DNA of 14,951 bases from CAZUSO01 sp964622775 (GCA_964622775.1 CAZUSO010000069.1:1-14951), one strand, 5' to 3'; shown: positions 1 through 8,251, counted from the stretch's first letter. The notes: generated by a model from the sequence alone, not told the origin. Program-made: numbers and translations.

Positions 1-68
1 GCGGCGTATATATTTTACAAATTCAGACAAAACAAGGCGCTGCTTCTAAGAAGATCCTGGTGTGGTAG
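1..68 (+). CDS. C-terminal end of a T9SS-secreted protein (partial, runs off the left edge)
   Basis: The frame that starts at base 3 is open from the window edge to a TAG at 66-68 and encodes 21 residues. It begins GVYILQIQT and ends SKKILVW before the stop. This is the typical last beta-strand pair of a Bacteroidota type IX secretion (por) type A sorting domain: a G-[VI]-Y-[FI]-L strand, a short turn, then a K-K/R-[IV]-[LV] strand at the extreme C-terminus. Such domains carry the protein across the outer membrane and are then cleaved, leaving the cargo secreted or attached to the cell surface. The body of the protein lies outside the window, so its function is unknown. It converges on the next gene, which also ends in a T9SS domain. 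Only the short length limits certainty. Confidence 0.72.
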   Translation, partial: GVYILQIQTKQGAASKKILVW

Positions 69-200
69 ATGAAAAAATCAGGCTTGCGGAAAATATCAGA
101 ACATTGGCGGCAGCATGTTTGCTTATTTAGCGGATGACAGCGCAACAATGTATGCTGAAGCTACCGGGCCGGGGTTATAATTTTATTTTTTCAGTAATAT

Positions 201-1940
201 TCATCGGAAAATCACCTTACGGTGCAATTTGTTTTTGCCATGCTCTATATCAAGAAAATAAATACCGCTGGAAATGTTCTGTTTTTTCAGATCCAGGTGG
301 ATCGAACTATTGCCTCCTACTTCTTTTGAAAATACTATTTTTCCGTTTGTATCAGTCAGTCTTACTTGCGTGCCGGCTTGTAAAGCTACAGGGCTGGAGA
401 TATCCAGATATTGTGCGGTTGGGTTAGGGAAGATCAGGATATCAGCAAATTCATGAATTTCTGCTATACCCATATCCTCCGGTTCTACATAATGCACAAC
501 CTGGTTGGTATTGATATTGGTAAAAATCTGTATGCCTCCCCGCGGCCAGGTAATGATTACAGAATCTGCCGTCATAGCATCGCCCAGTCCGAAATGTACA
601 CGTAAGTCATTTTGTCCGCAATAGGAGCTTTGCGCAGATAGTTCCCGCATCTGCCATACTTCTGCTCCGTTTATGGTGGCTTTTATTTTCACCCGGGCTC
701 CGATAGCGGCTTTGTTGCTGTAGGTACCCGTCAGTTGCAGCATCAGCCAGTTATTTCCGTTTCCGTTGTTGTGGTATATCAGGTTGGCCGGATCAACGCC
801 ATCAAACCTACAGGTGGCCACCGCCAGATCCTGAAAGCCGTCGTTATCGTAATCTCCGAAAGCTGCTCCGTAAGACCAGGACTGCTCTGACGTAACCTGG
901 TCGCTGTTGTTGCGCGAGAAGGTGCCATCGCCATTATTGATATAGAGGAAATTACTCAGCAACTGTCCCTGCAAAAATGCATTGGTGACAAACAGGTCCA
1001 AATCGCCATCGTTGTCAATATCACTCCATGCACCCGAGAAGGAATGAGCATGCGACAGAACGATAGTGTCGGTTTCTATCCGTGTAAAATTCATGTCGCC
1101 GTCGTTTCTGAAAAGCTGATTGAAGCCATTGAAATTTGCGAGAAAAACATCCATGTCGCCATCATTGTCATAATCGGCCCAGCTACTGCTCATCGTGTTT
1201 TCTCCGGCATTCAAAAGCTCGCCTGTAGTAATAGCGGTGAAGGCATCGCCGCCGTTATTGAGGTAAAGATTTTCATGCTGTAGTTCTTCGTTAGTGACAA
1301 AAATATCCGGCTTGCCGTCATTATTGATGTCTGTCCAGTTTATATTTCGCGAAACAGCATTGCCGGTAACCATGCTGCCCGCTGTAATCTTTATAAAGCC
1401 GTTTACAAGATCGTTCCTGTACAGGAAATTTCGTTTATTGCCTGCACTGTTGGTCACATACAAATCCACCAATCCGTCATTGTTGTAATCACCAAAAGAT
1501 GCCGTTTCCGAATAGCCGTGATCATTTACGATCTGCCCTTCGGTGACACGTGTAAAAGTGCCGCTGCCGTCATTTACAAAAAGCATGTTGTTGGCATTAT
1601 ACCAGTTCACCACAAAAGCATCAAGGTCTCCGTCGTTGTCAATGTCTGCAAAGGTGGCACCGTCCGAGGGTTCGCCGTCGGAAACAATATCGCCCGTAGT
1701 AATTGCCGTAAAACTACCATCCCCATTATTGAGGTATAACCGGTTGTTTTGTCCGCCGTTGGGGCCGTTGCTGATAAAAAGATCGACCAGTCCGTCATTG
1801 TTGACGTCCACCCAGTTGACGCTGCGGGAGTCGCCCGAATCCGTTGCCGCAGACCCTGTTGTAATTTTAGTAAAATACTGCCCATGAGCGGTCAGGGCCG
1901 CACTTAGCAGCAAAGCTGTACTTGTAATTTTTGCTTTCAT
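201..1940 (-). CDS. Secreted FG-GAP/VCBS repeat protein with ASPIC/UnbV domain and T9SS sorting domain
   Basis: The 579-residue exported protein starts with a signal peptide (residues 1-20, MKAKITSTALLLSAALTAHG). Seven FG-GAP/VCBS repeats follow, each with a calcium-binding D-x-[DN]-N-D-G-x-x-D loop, at residues 45-53, 99-107, 151-159, 204-212, 256-264, 307-315 and 363-371. The spacing of 51-56 residues fits one blade per repeat, so a seven-bladed beta-propeller is likely. Residues about 411-476 match the ASPIC/UnbV domain (GARVKI..., then LRVHFGLG and W-P-x-G). Residues about 500-579 form a type A T9SS domain (FPNPT at 504-508, C-terminal YFLDI...KVIFR). FG-GAP/ASPIC proteins are usually surface or extracellular binding proteins; the ligand cannot be read from the sequence. 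The start follows from the signal peptide. No exact TAnnTTTG promoter was found upstream. It converges on another T9SS cargo gene. Confidence 0.93.
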   Translation of the reverse strand: MKAKITSTALLLSAALTAHGQYFTKITTGSAATDSGDSRSVNWVDVNNDGLVDLFISNGPNGGQNNRLYLNNGDGSFTAITTGDIVSDGEPSDGATFADIDNDGDLDAFVVNWYNANNMLFVNDGSGTFTRVTEGQIVNDHGYSETASFGDYNNDGLVDLYVTNSAGNKRNFLYRNDLVNGFIKITAGSMVTGNAVSRNINWTDINNDGKPDIFVTNEELQHENLYLNNGGDAFTAITTGELLNAGENTMSSSWADYDNDGDMDVFLANFNGFNQLFRNDGDMNFTRIETDTIVLSHAHSFSGAWSDIDNDGDLDLFVTNAFLQGQLLSNFLYINNGDGTFSRNNSDQVTSEQSWSYGAAFGDYDNDGFQDLAVATCRFDGVDPANLIYHNNGNGNNWLMLQLTGTYSNKAAIGARVKIKATINGAEVWQMRELSAQSSYCGQNDLRVHFGLGDAMTADSVIITWPRGGIQIFTNINTNQVVHYVEPEDMGIAEIHEFADILIFPNPTAQYLDISSPVALQAGTQVRLTDTNGKIVFSKEVGGNSSIHLDLKKQNISSGIYFLDIEHGKNKLHRKVIFR

Positions 1941-2240
1941 CCGTAAATATTTATTGTGTTAATGGCCGAATGGAACTTACCGCAATAAAATTTTCATTCC
2001 CCGGTGTGATAAAAATGAAAATTTTATAATGGACGTTTCATAATACTTTTCTTTTTCGTAAAAATAGCGGCATCATTTTGCTGCAAAAAACAAATGCGTC
2101 CAGACGATACGGAGTTGCTACAAACAACATTTACCGGTTGATGAAAATGAAAAATATGCCAGGAATGTTGTTTGTCTTATTGAAGCTGTCGTTGGTCGCA
2201 TATTACGCTGCGCCAAAAGCAAAATGATAAAATTTGCATC

Positions 2241-3317
2241 ATGAATATGAAGCGGGTACTACGACACATACTGTTCTGGCTCACATTTTTTTGTATCAGC
2301 CTCTTCAACGAGGTGTACCTGTCATATAGCTTCAACCGGCACCCTTCATTAGAAATACTGGTGCAGATCATCCAGTCTATCGCATTGGTGTATAGCGTTA
2401 AGCTTGGCATTGTTTATTGCTTTCTCGTCCTGCTGATTCCATCATGGAATAAATACCGCTCCAGGCTGCTTTATTATCTGCTGTGTATTGCTGTGTTGCT
2501 GGCCGGTGGGGGTTTGATAAGACTGGTAACCCAACAGATCATCTGGGTATATGTATTTGGAGATGAGCGTCCGCAACTGAGTGAAGCGCAACTGCTGGCC
2601 CGTTATTTTTATTCGCTTTTAGATCTGTTGCAAATTACCGGGGTAGCCGTAGCGCTGAAGCTTTTTAAAATTCGCATGCAGGCCTGGCGCCGGGAAAAAA
2701 TGCTGATGCAGGAAAAGCTCACCGCCGAGCTGAGCCATCTTAAATCGCAGACGAATCCGCATTTTCTGTTCAATGCGCTCAATAGCATTTACGCGCTCAC
2801 CCGAAAACAGTCGGAGCTGGCTCCTGTGGCTGTATTGCAGTTGTCCGATATTTTACGGTATATGCTATACGAAACCGCTGAACAACGGAAGCCTTTATCA
2901 GCAGAGCTGCAGGTACTCGAAAATTACATAGCTTTACAACGGCTACGTTATGGAAGCGACCATAATATCTCTTTCGTGGCGGAGACAGATGAAGACGATG
3001 TGCTGATCGTTCCCTTGCTTGCATTTCCATTGGTGGAAAATGCATTCAAGCATAGTGACAGTGATGCGCTGATTAATATTTTATTGACGGTGAAAACCGG
3101 TGAGCTACGATTGCTTATTGCCAATTCTGTTGCCGGTTTTGCCTTACCTGGTGATAAAAAGGAAGGAATCGGGCTGGGGAATGTGCGTCGCCGGTTAGAG
3201 CTGCTTTATAAAAACTACGATTTGCATTGCAGCCGGGAAAATGATCGCTTCATCGTATCTCTTTTTGTTGATCTGAAAAGCTATGCAGGAACTGAGTTGT
3301 TTGATAATAGAAGATGA
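2241..3317 (+). CDS. LytS/YehU-type sensor histidine kinase
   Basis: The 358-residue membrane kinase has an N-terminal region with about four hydrophobic segments (roughly residues 8-28, 37-67, 75-98 and 120-142). A basic linker leads to the His_kinase domain of the LytS family. The phospho-acceptor is His174 in NPHFLFN (172-178), with the expected context LKSQTNPHFLFNALNSI. The ATP-binding part shows an N-box (VENAFKHS, 265-272) and a G-box (GIGLGN, 309-314). No periplasmic sensor domain is visible, so the signal is probably sensed in or at the membrane. The gene overlaps the following LytTR regulator by 35 bases, which implies coupled translation and makes the two a cognate pair. Its role is to phosphorylate that regulator; the target genes are unknown. 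A second ATG lies two codons in, so the exact start is uncertain by six bases. Confidence 0.93.
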   Translation: MNMKRVLRHILFWLTFFCISLFNEVYLSYSFNRHPSLEILVQIIQSIALVYSVKLGIVYCFLVLLIPSWNKYRSRLLYYLLCIAVLLAGGGLIRLVTQQIIWVYVFGDERPQLSEAQLLARYFYSLLDLLQITGVAVALKLFKIRMQAWRREKMLMQEKLTAELSHLKSQTNPHFLFNALNSIYALTRKQSELAPVAVLQLSDILRYMLYETAEQRKPLSAELQVLENYIALQRLRYGSDHNISFVAETDEDDVLIVPLLAFPLVENAFKHSDSDALINILLTVKTGELRLLIANSVAGFALPGDKKEGIGLGNVRRRLELLYKNYDLHCSRENDRFIVSLFVDLKSYAGTELFDNRR

Positions 3318-3996
3318 GCCGCTCGCAGCGGATGTGCTGAAAGACTATATTCAGGACACGCCGGGGCTGTGCCTGGCGGCAGTCTGCAATAGTGCGGTGC
3401 AGGCCATGCAATTGCTGAGAACAAGTGATCCCGATATTCTTTTTGTGGACATTCACCTGCCTAAACTCAGTGGTATTGATTTTGTAAGATCATTGCAAAA
3501 GGACTACCATATTATTTTTACCACGGCATACTATCAATACGCCGTAGATGGATTCACCCTGAATGCTGTTGATTATCTTTTAAAGCCGGTTGCCTTCCCG
3601 CGTTTTTTACAGGCAGTGCATAAAGTCTTTGCAAAATATACTGCGACTAATCAGCGGATTTCCGTACCCGAAGCAGAAAAAGAACCTTACATTTTCTTTA
3701 ATGTGGACAGAAAGCAACTGCGCATAAATCTCTATGATGTGCTCTATTTTGAAAGCCTAAAAGACTATATCCGGATTCATACGCAAGAGGGTAAAATACT
3801 GGTTCGTTACCAGATCGGGAACCTGGAACAGGAACTGGCAGCTTTCCCCTTTCTAAGGATTCACAAATCATATCTGGTAAACAGCAAAAAGATCACGGCT
3901 TTTGGCGCTGCGCATGTGGAACTGGCATCGCTGACGCTTCCCATTGGCCGGAGCTTCCGGGATCATGCTCATAAGCGCCTGGGATTAAAAAGATAA
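3283..3996 (+). CDS. LytTR-family response regulator
   Basis: The 237-residue cytoplasmic regulator has an N-terminal receiver domain (residues 1-120). The acidic pair is E10/D11, the phospho-acceptor is D56 in LFVDIHLP, Thr80/Thr81 supply the switch residue, and the conserved lysine is K101 in LLKP. The C-terminal LytTR DNA-binding domain (about 136-235) shows the typical LYFESLKDYIRIH strand and the FLRIHKSYLVN segment. Proteins of this type bind direct repeats upstream of their targets when phosphorylated. The start codon lies inside the 3' end of the kinase gene (35-base overlap), and the first residues MQELSCLIIEDEP fit the family well. It is followed by about 140 bases before the end of a convergent gene. 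No clear terminator is seen there; a bulged CCGG/TGCA dyad at 4032-4059 lacks a T-run. Confidence 0.95.
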   Translation: MQELSCLIIEDEPLAADVLKDYIQDTPGLCLAAVCNSAVQAMQLLRTSDPDILFVDIHLPKLSGIDFVRSLQKDYHIIFTTAYYQYAVDGFTLNAVDYLLKPVAFPRFLQAVHKVFAKYTATNQRISVPEAEKEPYIFFNVDRKQLRINLYDVLYFESLKDYIRIHTQEGKILVRYQIGNLEQELAAFPFLRIHKSYLVNSKKITAFGAAHVELASLTLPIGRSFRDHAHKRLGLKR

Positions 3997-4136
3997 TAGA
4001 GGAAAGATTCAGGATTAATGGAAAGAAACAACCGGTTTGCAGATATGTTATTGCACCGGTATGAGAAAATAACGGTTTTAACGGAGTGCCTGCCGGGGCA
4101 AAAATACCGGTGAAATAAAGAGCATTTGCAGCCCCT

Positions 4137-5549
4137 TTATTTAATATAGCCCAGTAATTTCAGCATGCTTTGCGGCGACTGCTCTTTGGCATACAGCCAG
4201 TCTTCCAGCTTCCCTTCTTTATTGTATTCCACAATCACATGCTTGGGGGAAGGGATCATACAATGCTTGATGCCGCCATATCCGGCAAGCTGATCCTGGT
4301 AAGCGCCGGTGTGAAAAAAGCCGATGTATAGCGGTTCTGCACCTTTCTCTTTTATGATTTTCGGCAGGAATACTGCGTTGATATGCTCTTCCGAAGTATA
4401 AAAATCATGACTGTCGCAGGTAAGTCCGCCCAGGTGCACTTCCTGGTATTCTTCATCCCAGTGGTTGACGGGCAGCATCAGGAATTTTTCCCCTATGCCC
4501 CAGGTATCCGGCAATGTAGTGATGAACGAGCTGTCGATCATATACCAGATTTCCCGGTCGTTCTGCATTTTTTCATCCAGTACGCTGTATATCACCGCAC
4601 CGGCTTCCCCCACAGTATAGGAACCGAATTCGGTGTAAATATCCGGGGGATCCACCTTATGCTTTTTACACACATTTTTAATGGCCATCACAATCTGGTT
4701 GACCATATACTGATAATCGTATTCAAAGCCCAGGGAGTGCTTTATGGGAAATCCGCCTCCGATATTCACACTGTCCAACTCCGGGCAGATTTTTTTCAAT
4801 TGACAGTACAGGTTAATGACCTTGTTCAGTTCGCTCCAGTAATACACATCATCCTTTATGCCTTTGTTCATGAAGAAATGAAGCATCTTCAGTTGAAATT
4901 TCGTATTGCCTTTGATCTTATCTACGTAAAATTCCAGGATGTCCCGGCTGCGGATGCCCAGGCGGGAGGTGTAAAAATCAAAAGCAGGCTCCTCTTCGGC
5001 AGCAATGCGGAGACCGATATTTACCGGGTCTTTTGCGCGGATCAAACGTTTATAATCTTCAAATTCATTTTTATTATCCAGCACGGGAATTACATTCCTG
5101 AAACCATCGTTAATCAGGCGGGCAATATTCCGGGTGTAAGCCTTAGTCTTGAAGCCGTTGCAAATGATATAAGTTTCCTTGTTAATCTTACGGCGCTTAT
5201 AGAGCTGCTTGACGATCTCAAGGTCATAAGCAAAGGAAGTTTCTATATGCACGCCATGCTTCAGCGTTTCCTCTACCATAAAGGAGAAATGAGAACTTTT
5301 GGTACAGTAGCAATAATAATACTGACCCGGATACCGATGGCGCTTAATGGCATCATTAAACATCTTCTTGGCCTTATTGATCTGCTGGCCTATCTTTGGC
5401 AGAAAGGTCAGCTTGAACGGCGTACCATATTTATCGATAAGGGCTTTAATATCCACCCCGTTAAATTGCAGGTAATTGTTTTCAACATCAAATCCTTCCT
5501 GCGGAAAGTGGAAAGTCTGGTCAACAAGACCGCGGTAAGTATTGTTCAT
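4137..5549 (-). CDS. speA: Arginine decarboxylase (PLP-dependent, Orn/DAP/Arg decarboxylase 2 family, short Bacteroidota form)
   Basis: The 470-residue cytoplasmic enzyme is predicted to decarboxylate arginine to agmatine, the first step of the agmatine route to polyamines. It has the fold type III barrel followed by a C-terminal beta domain. The likely PLP lysine is K84 in CYCTKSSH, where most family members have YAxKAN. The phosphate-binding glycine loop is GGGFP (264-268). The C-terminal active-site segment LTCDSHDFY (376-384) carries the conserved Cys378 and Asp379, and GAYQ (415-418) follows. At 470 residues it is much shorter than E. coli SpeA (about 660) and matches the compact form I associate with Bacteroidota. 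Substrate choice among related decarboxylases cannot be proved from motifs, so arginine is inferred from overall family resemblance. A good TAnnTTTG promoter lies about 60 bases upstream. The gene converges on the LytTR regulator. Confidence 0.85.
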   Translation of the reverse strand: MNNTYRGLVDQTFHFPQEGFDVENNYLQFNGVDIKALIDKYGTPFKLTFLPKIGQQINKAKKMFNDAIKRHRYPGQYYYCYCTKSSHFSFMVEETLKHGVHIETSFAYDLEIVKQLYKRRKINKETYIICNGFKTKAYTRNIARLINDGFRNVIPVLDNKNEFEDYKRLIRAKDPVNIGLRIAAEEEPAFDFYTSRLGIRSRDILEFYVDKIKGNTKFQLKMLHFFMNKGIKDDVYYWSELNKVINLYCQLKKICPELDSVNIGGGFPIKHSLGFEYDYQYMVNQIVMAIKNVCKKHKVDPPDIYTEFGSYTVGEAGAVIYSVLDEKMQNDREIWYMIDSSFITTLPDTWGIGEKFLMLPVNHWDEEYQEVHLGGLTCDSHDFYTSEEHINAVFLPKIIKEKGAEPLYIGFFHTGAYQDQLAGYGGIKHCMIPSPKHVIVEYNKEGKLEDWLYAKEQSPQSMLKLLGYIK

Positions 5550-5611
5550 TTATAAATCAAATATAAACAAAAACCGAAAGTTAATTGGTAAAAAATCAGT
5601 GAGTATGCCTG

Positions 5612-5644
5612 CAAATGTAGCATAGTTTGAATAACAAATTCCAA
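5612..5644 (-). promoter_or_regulatory. Bacteroidota-type promoter for the arginine decarboxylase gene
   Basis: Read on the minus strand, TACATTTG at 5619-5612 is an exact match to the -7 consensus TAnnTTTG. A TTG at 5644-5642 is the -33 element, with a spacer of 22 bases, inside the 17-23 range reported for Bacteroidota. Transcription would start near 5605, giving a leader of about 55 bases before the ATG at 5549. It is based on motif match only. Confidence 0.6.
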
Positions 5645-5663
5645 AACTTTTCTTTTAAATTTG
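5627..5663 (+). promoter_or_regulatory. Candidate promoter for the lolE-led gene cluster
   Basis: TAAATTTG at 5656-5663 is an exact TAnnTTTG -7 element facing the permease gene at 5729. The nearest TTG upstream (5627-5629) gives a spacer of 26 bases, longer than usual, so the -33 element is weak or different. The two opposed promoters lie within about 50 bases of each other and partly overlap, so the two transcription units may influence one another. Confidence 0.42.
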
Positions 5664-5728
5664 GCGTTTGCCATGTCCCTGCATCCGTTTGAATGCCGCA
5701 TATTTACCAATGAATTAATTCTTTTTTC

Positions 5729-6964
5729 TTGAATCTCTCCTATTTCATAGCCAAGCGGATTGCCCGTACTGAAACAGCAACTTTTTCGCGTTTTATCACG
5801 CGCTTGTCTATAGTGGCTACCGCGCTCAGCGTAGCAGTTATGATCATTTCCGTTGCGGTAGTGGAAGGATTCAAAGGAACCATTCAGGATAAGATGTTTG
5901 TGTTTTGGGGACATTTTCATGTTGCACTTTCCAATCCCAATCCTTCATCGGTAATCGCGCCGGAACCTATTGATTACAATCCTCAGTTAGTGCGGGAGAT
6001 TGCAGCCGTTCCGGGTATAACAAGCATTTACCCTTTCGCGGTTAAGCCTGCCATCATCAGTAATGGCGGGATGATAGAAGGCATAAAGCTTAAAGGCGTT
6101 GACCGCAGCTATCCTTTTCAAAACAAACCGGGAATTAACTTTACCGGAGCGGCTATCCATTTTTCCGACAGCAGCTATGCCAGGCAAATTGTTGTTTCTG
6201 CCAATACCTTACGACGCCTGAATCAAAAAACAGGCGACAGCATTCTGGTGTATTTTGTTGACCCGGCACAGGGAATACCAAGTATCCGTAAGCTACAGAT
6301 TGCGGGCACTTATCATACCGGTGTAGATGAAATCGACAATGCTTTTGCGCTCTGCGATATCCGACTGATTCGCCGCGTCAGTAATTGGGATAGCAGCGCT
6401 ATTCACGGCTATCAGGTATTCGTTTCCGATTACAGACAAACCGACAGCATTGCCCTTAAGGTCTATCAACAATACCTGGAACCACCTCTGACCTATAACA
6501 CTATTTATGACATCTATCCGGACTTATACAACTGGCTCAACCTGATTGATATGAATACGCAGGTCATCATCCTGATCATGTCTGTCGTGGCCATTATCAA
6601 TATTGCAACGGCATTGCTGATCTTTATTATGGAGCGAACCAATATGATCGGAATATTAAAATCAATGGGGATGAATAATACGAAATTGTGGCTCATTTTC
6701 CTGCATCATGCTTCCCGGGTAGCTGTAAAAGGTATTCTAACCGGTGCGGTTATCGGGGTGAGTTTCTGCTTATTGCAACAATATACCCGTTTTATCCACC
6801 TCAATGAAAGCACTTATTACATGGCTTATGTTCCTGTAAAACTTACCGGATGGCAGGTGATATCCATCGTTGCCGGAACAATGATATTTTGCATGGTTAC
6901 ACTTACGATACCTGCTTTATTGGTCAGAAAAATAAATATGGTTCGGGCCCTGCGCTTTAAATAA
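5729..6964 (+). CDS. lolE: LolE/LolC-type ABC transporter permease (FtsX/MacB superfamily)
   Basis: The 411-residue inner-membrane protein is organised like the lipoprotein-releasing permeases LolC/LolE. There is one N-terminal transmembrane helix (about 25-46), a large periplasmic MacB-type domain (about 50-265) and three C-terminal helices (about 277-301, 328-350 and 374-397). The coupling helix between TM2 and TM3 has the family motif E-R-x-x-x-I-G-x-L-K-S-x-G (302-314), which contacts the ATPase. In this family the complex extracts lipoproteins from the inner membrane for the chaperone LolA. No LolD ATPase is in the window. The start is TTG at 5729: an in-frame TGA at 5711 rules out anything further upstream, no ATG precedes the conserved MNLSYFIAKRIA start, and starting later would remove it. 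It overlaps the next gene by one base. Confidence 0.88.
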   Translation: MNLSYFIAKRIARTETATFSRFITRLSIVATALSVAVMIISVAVVEGFKGTIQDKMFVFWGHFHVALSNPNPSSVIAPEPIDYNPQLVREIAAVPGITSIYPFAVKPAIISNGGMIEGIKLKGVDRSYPFQNKPGINFTGAAIHFSDSSYARQIVVSANTLRRLNQKTGDSILVYFVDPAQGIPSIRKLQIAGTYHTGVDEIDNAFALCDIRLIRRVSNWDSSAIHGYQVFVSDYRQTDSIALKVYQQYLEPPLTYNTIYDIYPDLYNWLNLIDMNTQVIILIMSVVAIINIATALLIFIMERTNMIGILKSMGMNNTKLWLIFLHHASRVAVKGILTGAVIGVSFCLLQQYTRFIHLNESTYYMAYVPVKLTGWQVISIVAGTMIFCMVTLTIPALLVRKINMVRALRFK

Positions 6965-7887
6965 TGACGAACAAAGAGAAATATTTGTCGCAATCCAGAC
7001 ACCTGTTGCAGCTCCCGGTCTTTTTTCAGCCGTGGTGGTTAGATACAGTATGCAAATCCTGGGATGTGGCTATAGAGGAAAAAGATCATAAAATGCTGGC
7101 CGTTTACCCTTATTCCATAGAAAAAATAGCCGGTATAACCCTTATCCGACCTGCTCCGCTAACCGCATTCAGCGGGCCATTGATCATAGAAAATAATGAT
7201 CAGCCCCGGGAGACGCTCATAAATAATCTGCTCGGACAACTGCCCCGTCATGGCTATATCCGTTTTACCACCCCACCCTCCGATGATACTGACTCTTACC
7301 CGGAATTGCCCGGTTTCATCAAGGCGGAACGCATCACATATCAGATCGCGTTAGGCGCTACAGAGGCCGAACTGTTCCACAATTTAGACGGGAAACGCCG
7401 TAATGATATCCGGAAAGCAACGGCCGATCTCCGGGTTGAAAGCGCCCCCTTAAATGTGCATGACTTTTCGGAATGGCAACAAAAGATGTTTGATACTAAA
7501 AAGGTGAAAAATCCCTATGGCCTTCTCATGCTGGAAAGCGTTTTTCAGGCTGCAAAACAACATAGGGCATCGCTGAGTCTGAGCGCTTTTGACGAGCAAG
7601 GCAACTGTTATGGAGCCATTTGGTTATTGTACAATCAGGAGGTGATGTATTATATGCTCAGCGCCACACATCCGCAACACCGGCACCGCGGCGCTATCAG
7701 TTTATTAATATGGCACGCCTTAGTGAAGGCAAACAAAATGGGACTGAAAATCTTTGATTTCGAGGGGAGCCAGGATCCCGGCATATCCGAATTTTTCCGG
7801 AAATTCGGCGGTCAGCAGAAAAAATATTATAGCTTTGAAAAAACAAGCGCTCCGCTCTGGAAGCTGAAAAGAAAAATATTCGGTTAG
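6964..7887 (+). CDS. GNAT/FemAB-like acyltransferase-fold protein
   Basis: The 307-residue soluble protein has the two-lobed plan of GNAT/FemAB-like (BioF2/Acetyltransf_6) proteins. The N-lobe has PVFFQPWWLDTV near residues 18-29, typical of this group. The second lobe contains LDGKRRNDIRKA (141-152), the beta-strand AIWLLYNQEVMYYMLSATHP (218-237), a helix start at HRHRGAISLLIW (239-250), and the C-terminal signature FDFEGSQDPGISEFFRKFGG (264-283). The FemAB relatives transfer amino acids or acyl groups to cell-wall precursors or lipids; here neither donor nor acceptor can be told. The ATG overlaps the last base of the lolE stop (TAATG), so the two are very likely translated together. That may hint at a role in envelope biogenesis, but this is only inference from position. 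Confidence 0.78.
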   Translation: MTNKEKYLSQSRHLLQLPVFFQPWWLDTVCKSWDVAIEEKDHKMLAVYPYSIEKIAGITLIRPAPLTAFSGPLIIENNDQPRETLINNLLGQLPRHGYIRFTTPPSDDTDSYPELPGFIKAERITYQIALGATEAELFHNLDGKRRNDIRKATADLRVESAPLNVHDFSEWQQKMFDTKKVKNPYGLLMLESVFQAAKQHRASLSLSAFDEQGNCYGAIWLLYNQEVMYYMLSATHPQHRHRGAISLLIWHALVKANKMGLKIFDFEGSQDPGISEFFRKFGGQQKKYYSFEKTSAPLWKLKRKIFG

Positions 7888-7921
7888 CACATCATTACAT
7901 GCCCCGAAACAAAATTATCTC

Positions 7922-8251
7922 ATGGCTAAAAAATTCAACTCCTTCAGCAGCTTAGTATATTCCACCAATCCGGAGGCGATACCTTCCGAAGCGCCGGAAC
8001 ATATCCCTACACCGGAACCGGGGCAACAGCAATTATTCGTCAGGTTAGATAAAAAACATCGTGCCGGCAAGATGGTTACCCTTATTGAAGGCTTTGCCGG
8101 GAATGACGACGATCGTGCGGCGCTTGCCAAAAGATTAAAAACGATATGCGGCGTAGGGGGCAGCGTGAAAGAAGGCATCATTATTATTCAGGGAAATTTC
8201 CGGGATAAAATATTGCAATGGCTCAGGGCTCAGGGTTATCGGGCAAAATAA
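7922..8251 (+). CDS. Translation initiation factor SUI1/eIF1 family protein (YciH-like)
   Basis: The 109-residue protein has a low-complexity N-terminal tail (about residues 1-35, rich in Pro, Glu and Ser) and a SUI1 domain (about 36-107). The domain shows the expected order: RLDKKHRAGKMVTLIEGF (41-58), a helix, KTICGVGGSVKEG (73-85), the strand IIIIQGN (86-92), then a C-terminal helix ending LRAQGYRAK. Bacterial SUI1 proteins such as YciH are thought to influence start-codon fidelity on the 30S subunit, but their role in Bacteroidota is not well defined. The gene follows the acyltransferase by 34 bases on the same strand and is probably part of the same transcript. Length and motif content are normal for the family. 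Confidence 0.92.
   Translation: MAKKFNSFSSLVYSTNPEAIPSEAPEHIPTPEPGQQQLFVRLDKKHRAGKMVTLIEGFAGNDDDRAALAKRLKTICGVGGSVKEGIIIIQGNFRDKILQWLRAQGYRAK

Noticed and set aside
134..456. Plus-strand open frames across the 3' end of the FG-GAP gene
   Set aside because: They overlap the T9SS domain of the minus-strand gene and have no domain or convincing composition.
4032..4059. CCGGTTTGCA / TGCACCGG dyad between the regulator and decarboxylase genes as a terminator
   Set aside because: The stem needs a 2-base bulge and no T-run follows on either strand.
4383..5555. 390-codon open frame antisense to the arginine decarboxylase gene
   Set aside because: It lies almost wholly within the opposite strand of a clearly real gene, has no recognisable domain, and its hydrophobic character mirrors the codon pattern of the sense gene.
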